Source: Paratrimastix pyriformis
Taxonomy: Eukaryota; Preaxostyla; Paratrimastigidae
Reading direction: 5' to 3'
NCBI GenBank assembly: GCA_027972325.1
Contig: JAPMOS010000044.1
Span: 195,001 to 242,500, forward strand
DNA: 47,500 nucleotides
The position numbers and the translations under genes are program-made. This document shows, piece by piece, positions 44,641-47,500 of this stretch. The notes under the pieces were generated by a model. The model saw nothing but the letters and a program-made list of their open reading frames with translations, ran no database searches and was not told the DNA's origin. Numbering within the stretch: position 1 is the stretch's first letter; each line of letters opens with the position of its first letter.

Positions 44641-45210
44641 CGGGGAGTGAGACCGGAATGGAGCGATTGATACTGCGATGGGGCACGGGAGGGGCGATAG
44701 CGGCCGGACCGATGCGGAACGCCTGGAGCTGGTGGACCGGTGGGAGATGTGTGACCGGGCGGTGGAGGCGGCCCGGGAGGTGGAGGCGGGCTTCCGGGAG
44801 GTGGATGCCGCCCGGCTTTGGCTGTGGGGCGTGGGACATGTCTCCCGGGGTGGCACCTGCCATGGTTCGTCAGATTCGTATGGCCACAGGTGGGGGGTGA
44901 CAGACCCGGGTGGCAGACTCACGGACGGAAGTGCGGCCGCGGTGGGTGGGGGAAGAGAGGGGCTGGTTCTCCAGGGCGCGAAGGTTAATTCCGGGGACTG
45001 GGCGAGTGAGAAAAACTGAAAGTGAGGAAAGAACGGGAAGGGCAGTCGGACCGATCTCGACCGATCCCGCCGGCTTGGAAGTGCTCGGGAGATTCCCACG
45101 GGGATGAGATGGGCTATTCCCCAAGGAGCTGCGTGCAGGCTATATGACGGACATAGTGGAATGCGGGAACGTGTTGACGGTCTGCAGACCACGGGGCCCC
45201 GCCCCGCCAT
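39747..45210 (-). CDS. Orphan Ser/Pro/Arg-rich protein, about 650 residues
   Basis: Minus-strand gene starting MAGRGPV. Exons: 45210-45190, 44997-44906, 44821-44710, 44401-44245, 44036-44005, 43704-43617, 43323-43231, 42732-42569, 41894-41824, 41793-41662, 41285-41046, 40832-40689, 40511-40440, 40273-39747. Every donor starts GTC and the phases agree, except for one base at the C run 41790-41794. Mostly disordered, Ser/Pro/Arg-rich. More ordered patches are YEEDLNASMSSMRLSSGSM, RHTVFEEIARTTGHLFEGTP, LAYSPYTGQARVGRP with NQFAASVVKPITSAGTSVG, SSIHEEVWGSHMNRIRNRIA and RTRQLREAIEHR. The end is acidic (DEVLGEDQDEVEKG). No domain recognised; a cytoskeletal or phosphorylation-regulated scaffold is only a guess. 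It is divergent from the gene at 45585. Confidence 0.72.
40297..40406. repeat. 16-bp minisatellite (GTGGGGTCAGTGAGCC) in the minus-strand gene
   Basis: About seven copies of GTGGGGTCAGTGAGCC or its GAGAC variant in the intron 40274-40439. Confidence 0.88.
41515..41650. repeat. CCAAGCCCCT-type repeat next to a splice donor
   Basis: C-rich CTCCAAGCCCC units of 10-11 bp in the intron 41286-41661, beginning about 12 bases after the minus-strand donor. Confidence 0.85.
42028..42320. repeat. 14-bp minisatellite (GATGCTGACTGGGT)
   Basis: About 20 almost perfect copies of GATGCTGACTGGGT with a few truncated ones near 42250-42280, in the 674-bp intron 41895-42568 of the minus-strand gene. Confidence 0.92.
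42325..42512. repeat. ATG/GAT microsatellite
   Basis: Two long GAT tracts separated by GCTGAT units, ending in GAC/GACGAC. Same intron as the 14-bp array. Poly-Met and poly-Ile frames here are artefacts. Confidence 0.92.
42776..43160. repeat. GTATGGCAGGGGTGTGTGTGA-type repeat
   Basis: A short GGATGACAGGGGGTT array followed by about 14 units of GAGTATGGCAGGGGTGTGTG with variable GT length, filling most of the 498-bp intron 42733-43230. Confidence 0.9.
43716..43890. repeat. GGAGACGTGGGGTGG repeat
   Basis: About 11 copies of a 15-18-bp GGAGACGTGGGGTGGGGG or GGATG unit in the intron 43705-44004 of the minus-strand gene. Confidence 0.88.
44541..44641. repeat. GAT trinucleotide tract
   Basis: A nearly pure GAT run of about 28 triplets, preceded by two GATGATTG units, in the intron 44402-44709. 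Poly-Asp and poly-Ser frames are artefacts. Confidence 0.92.
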
Positions 45211-45584
45211 TGTGCGTGTGACTGGGCTCGTGCGAGGCATTTCATGCGTATAAGTGTCGGGACCTGATGGTGGAAAAGGATGGATCAAATACTCACGGCC
45301 ACCGCAATTCTTAGCGGACCCTTTTTTGCGCGGTGGGCTGCGTCGGCAGGCGAGACCCCGATCGAGAGTCGGTCCCACTTGCCGAATTCTGAGTGCATAA
45401 ATTAAATACTTATTTTGTTTCCGCAAAAATTCTGAATAAAAAACACGAGGCCTCAGGGGCAACTGTGGCAATCTCAGAGGAACCGCTCACGAAGGATTGG
45501 TGGGTCAACCCGTGCTCTTGCGGCTATTTTCAATGGTTTGACCTATTTGTTTTCGTCAAAGTTTCTGACTGATGGTTGATATAG
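45211..45584. promoter_or_regulatory. Divergent intergenic region between the minus-strand gene and the helical-repeat gene
   Basis: 374 bp between the minus-strand ATG at 45210 and the first firm exon of the plus-strand gene at 45585. It contains the most AT-rich stretch in this part of the window (45395-45440) and ends with a T-rich tract and GATATAG acceptor at 45584. It must therefore also hold the first exon and intron of the plus gene. No TATA box is certain. Confidence 0.45.
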
Positions 45585-47307
45585 GCTGTTCCAACGATTA
45601 AGGCCGCACGGACCAAATTTCGAGGCCTGCTCGAACAGTTCGAGAGTGATGACCAGAACCGGGAACGCATCATGGGCGAAATTATCGCGAGCCTGCGTTC
45701 GATCGTGGGAGTAGACGATGAAGAATCACGGACTGTTCTTACCCAGTTTTTCAATTTTATGCGAGACAAAGTGAACCTCATGAAACTCTTCCCCCGATTG
45801 GGGATGCCCCAAATCGACTCCTTCATCGAGTCTCTCCTGATGATTTGTAACACGAATCCATCACCCACTGCCGCGGATGCCATGATCTATTTGACGTCGA
45901 TGCTGATGGAAGGTCTGTGAGCCACTCGTCCCCCGGGGCAATGTCATCCCATCTTCTGTCTCGATCCCCCCAGACGAGCAACTTCTCATCCGCTTCAAAC
46001 CCACCAAGGCGAACCTGATGAAAATGTGTCTCCCGTTGTACATTCAAGGATCTGGTTCGTGCCCTGCCTCACCCTCACCGTCACCATCACCCTATGATTA
46101 ACCCTCCGTCATCATCACCCCCCCGTCATCATCACCCCACTCTCCCAGACCGCAACCTACGCCGCCACGCGCTCTCCTTTGTGCTGCACCTGCTCTCGGT
46201 GGCGCCGAACATCGACCTGGAGGACATCACCAACGACCAGCAGGTCATCGACCGGATCTCGTGGGCCGAGCGGCGCCAGTGTCTGCTCCACCCCCCACGT
46301 CGACGTTTCCCCCACCCCCACCCAGTCGGCATCCCCACCCCGCCCCCACCCAGTCAACCCCCACCACACCAAGTCGACATCCCCCCACCCCCACCAAGTC
46401 GACATCCCCCCACCCCCAAGTCGACATCCCCCTGACCTGGTCTTGTGCGGATCGCGTGTGTTCGCAGGCTGGGAGCGGATGAACAAGATCGAAACCAACA
46501 TCACCCAGTTGCAGCAGGATTCCTCCGCCCAGGTCTGTGCGTGGGGCGCGGGGGTGCGGGGTGCGGGTGGCGGGTGAGCGCGCCATCCCTGTCCCCCGAT
46601 CATCCTGTCCAAGCCGCTCACCGGATCTCGCTGCTCTGCCCGCGGGGGGGGGGGGGGGGGGGGGTGGTCCCGCCACCGCAGCAACAAGCGCTCGATGTGC
46701 TGTCGCATGTTGTCGAGCTGCATGACACCCAACTGACGCAGGTCATGGGGGATGTCGACAAGCTCCTGAAGGACTCGTCCGTCACCCCCGCCACCCTGAC
46801 CCCCCACCCGTCACCATCACCCCGCGTCCTCACACGGACGTGCATGCCACAGCTGCCACCTTGGACTGCACCACATCGCAGATCGCATGACGCAGATGAC
46901 ACAAAGGACACAAAGGACACAGATGACACAGATGACACAGATGACACAGATGACACAGATGACACAGATGGCATGACACATGATGCGCGACGACGCACAC
47001 AATATGCTTCTCTGGCCGTCCTGCCCTCGCAGCACCGCCCACGACGCCCGGCTGGCCGAGCAGGCCACAGGCCTGAAGGAGCAGGCCGACCGGCTGGGAG
47101 CCGGACTGCGCGAACAATCGGAGGCCCTCGGGGCCGGGCTCAAGGCCCAGGCTGAGCGATTCGAGGCCCAGGCGAAGGAGCAGGCCGACCGGGTGGGGGC
47201 CCTGCAGGCCGCCCATGACGAGACACGCAGGGCTGCGGAGGCCTTGCAAAAGACTGCCCTGGAGACCGACCGCAGAATGTCTGCGGCAGGAGCCCGTCAT
47301 GTGGTGG
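45585..47307 (+). CDS. Orphan protein: helical-repeat N-terminus then coiled coil, 3' partial
   Basis: Exons: 45585-45912, 45974-46054, 46149-46280, 46468-46532, 46682-46776, 47033 to about 47307, continuing off the right edge. Upstream in-frame stops show that 45585 follows a splice; the true start was not found (first in-frame ATG 45672). The first 180 residues are helical (LLEQFESDDQNRERIMGEII, FFNFMRDKVNLMKLFPRLGM, DSFIESLLMICN) and look like armadillo/HEAT-type repeats, by pattern only. Then comes a coiled coil (ITQLQQDSSAQ, LSHVVELHDTQLTQVMGDVD) and an 11-13-residue repeating amphipathic stretch rich in LGAGLREQSEAL and EQADRVGAL. Donors are GTCTGT, GTTCGT, GTCTGC, GTCTGT and GTCCGT. 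No family recognised. The last donor is unresolved. Confidence 0.72.
46916..46972. repeat. 9-bp repeat (ACAGATGAC)
   Basis: About six copies of ACAGATGAC, preceded by ACAAAGGAC variants, in the intron 46777-47032. Confidence 0.85.
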
Positions 47308-47341
47308 GTACGTGTGCCTGGGGATGTCGTATGTGTGCGTG

Positions 47342-47500
47342 TCTGGTGGTCTGTTGGGGTCTGTTGGGGTCTGTGTGTGTCTGTTGGGGTCCGTGTGTCT
47401 GTTGGGGTCTGTTGGGGTCTGTTGGGGTCTGTTGGGGTCTGTTGGGGTCTGTTGGGGTCTGTTGGGGTCTGTTGGGGTCTGTTGGGGTCTGTTGGGGTCT
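47342..47500. repeat. 10-bp minisatellite (GGTCTGTTGG) running off the right edge
   Basis: Irregular, then perfect GGTCTGTTGG units (about ten perfect in the last 100 bases) in what is probably the next intron. Each unit contains GTCTGT, the preferred splice-donor hexamer of this genome. Confidence 0.88.

Noticed and set aside
44541-44641. Poly-Asp protein
   Set aside because: Translation of a GAT microsatellite in an intron.
44678-44860. Plus-strand coiled-coil-like frame (AERLELVDRWEMCDRAVEAA)
   Set aside because: Attractive composition, but the minus-strand exon 44821-44710 has matching acceptor, GTCCGG donor and phase with neighbours on both sides, and the plus frame has no compatible neighbours.

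Overview
This window comes from a nuclear genome of a GC-rich, intron-dense, flagellated eukaryotic microbe. The evidence is protein-coding exons broken by many short GT-AG introns, a nexin-dynein regulatory complex subunit (DRC1, found only in organisms with motile cilia), a nuclear DNA polymerase theta, and introns packed with micro- and minisatellites and long poly-C or poly-G tracts. I cannot name the species; a free-living protist is the best guess. No tRNA, rRNA, CRISPR array or transposable element was recognised.

Layout, left to right: (1) DNA polymerase theta (+), from helicase motif V to the stop codon at 13159, in 28 exons; its 5' part lies off the left edge. (2) A five-exon cyclophilin (+), 13599-14308. 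(3) A giant coiled-coil protein of about 5,060 residues (+), 14766-32077, with a HOOK-like N-terminus (tentative), one 11.9-kb exon of heptad-rich repeats, a Pro/Ser-rich tail and a C-terminal CaaX box (CIIM). (4) DRC1 (+), 32471-38370, 18 exons. (5) A small Pro/Gln-rich orphan gene (-), 38455-39230, converging on DRC1. (6) A possible tiny gene (+), 39388-39630. (7) A Ser/Pro/Arg-rich orphan gene (-), 45210-39747, about 13-14 exons. (8) The 5' half of a helical-repeat plus coiled-coil orphan gene (+), 45585 to beyond the right edge, divergent from (7).

The main discovery is the 5' splice site. I rebuilt about 83 introns by hand from reading-frame phase and, for cyclophilin, POLQ and DRC1, from family conservation. 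About 78 begin GTC, four GTT, one GTG and none GTA. The consensus is GTCYGY (GTCTGT, GTCTGC, GTCCGC, GTCCGT), not GTRAGT. It holds on both strands and in all seven main genes, so it is a property of this organism's spliceosome. It predicts compensating changes in U1 and/or U6 snRNA. Introns can be very short (30-60 nt). Long ones are swollen by minisatellites, some of which repeat the donor motif itself.

The genes are not an operon. POLQ serves microhomology-mediated end joining, cyclophilin protein folding, and DRC1 ciliary beating. The giant prenylatable coiled-coil protein and the three orphans have no assignable role. Four frame slips each coincide with a short G or C run and are probably assembly errors.
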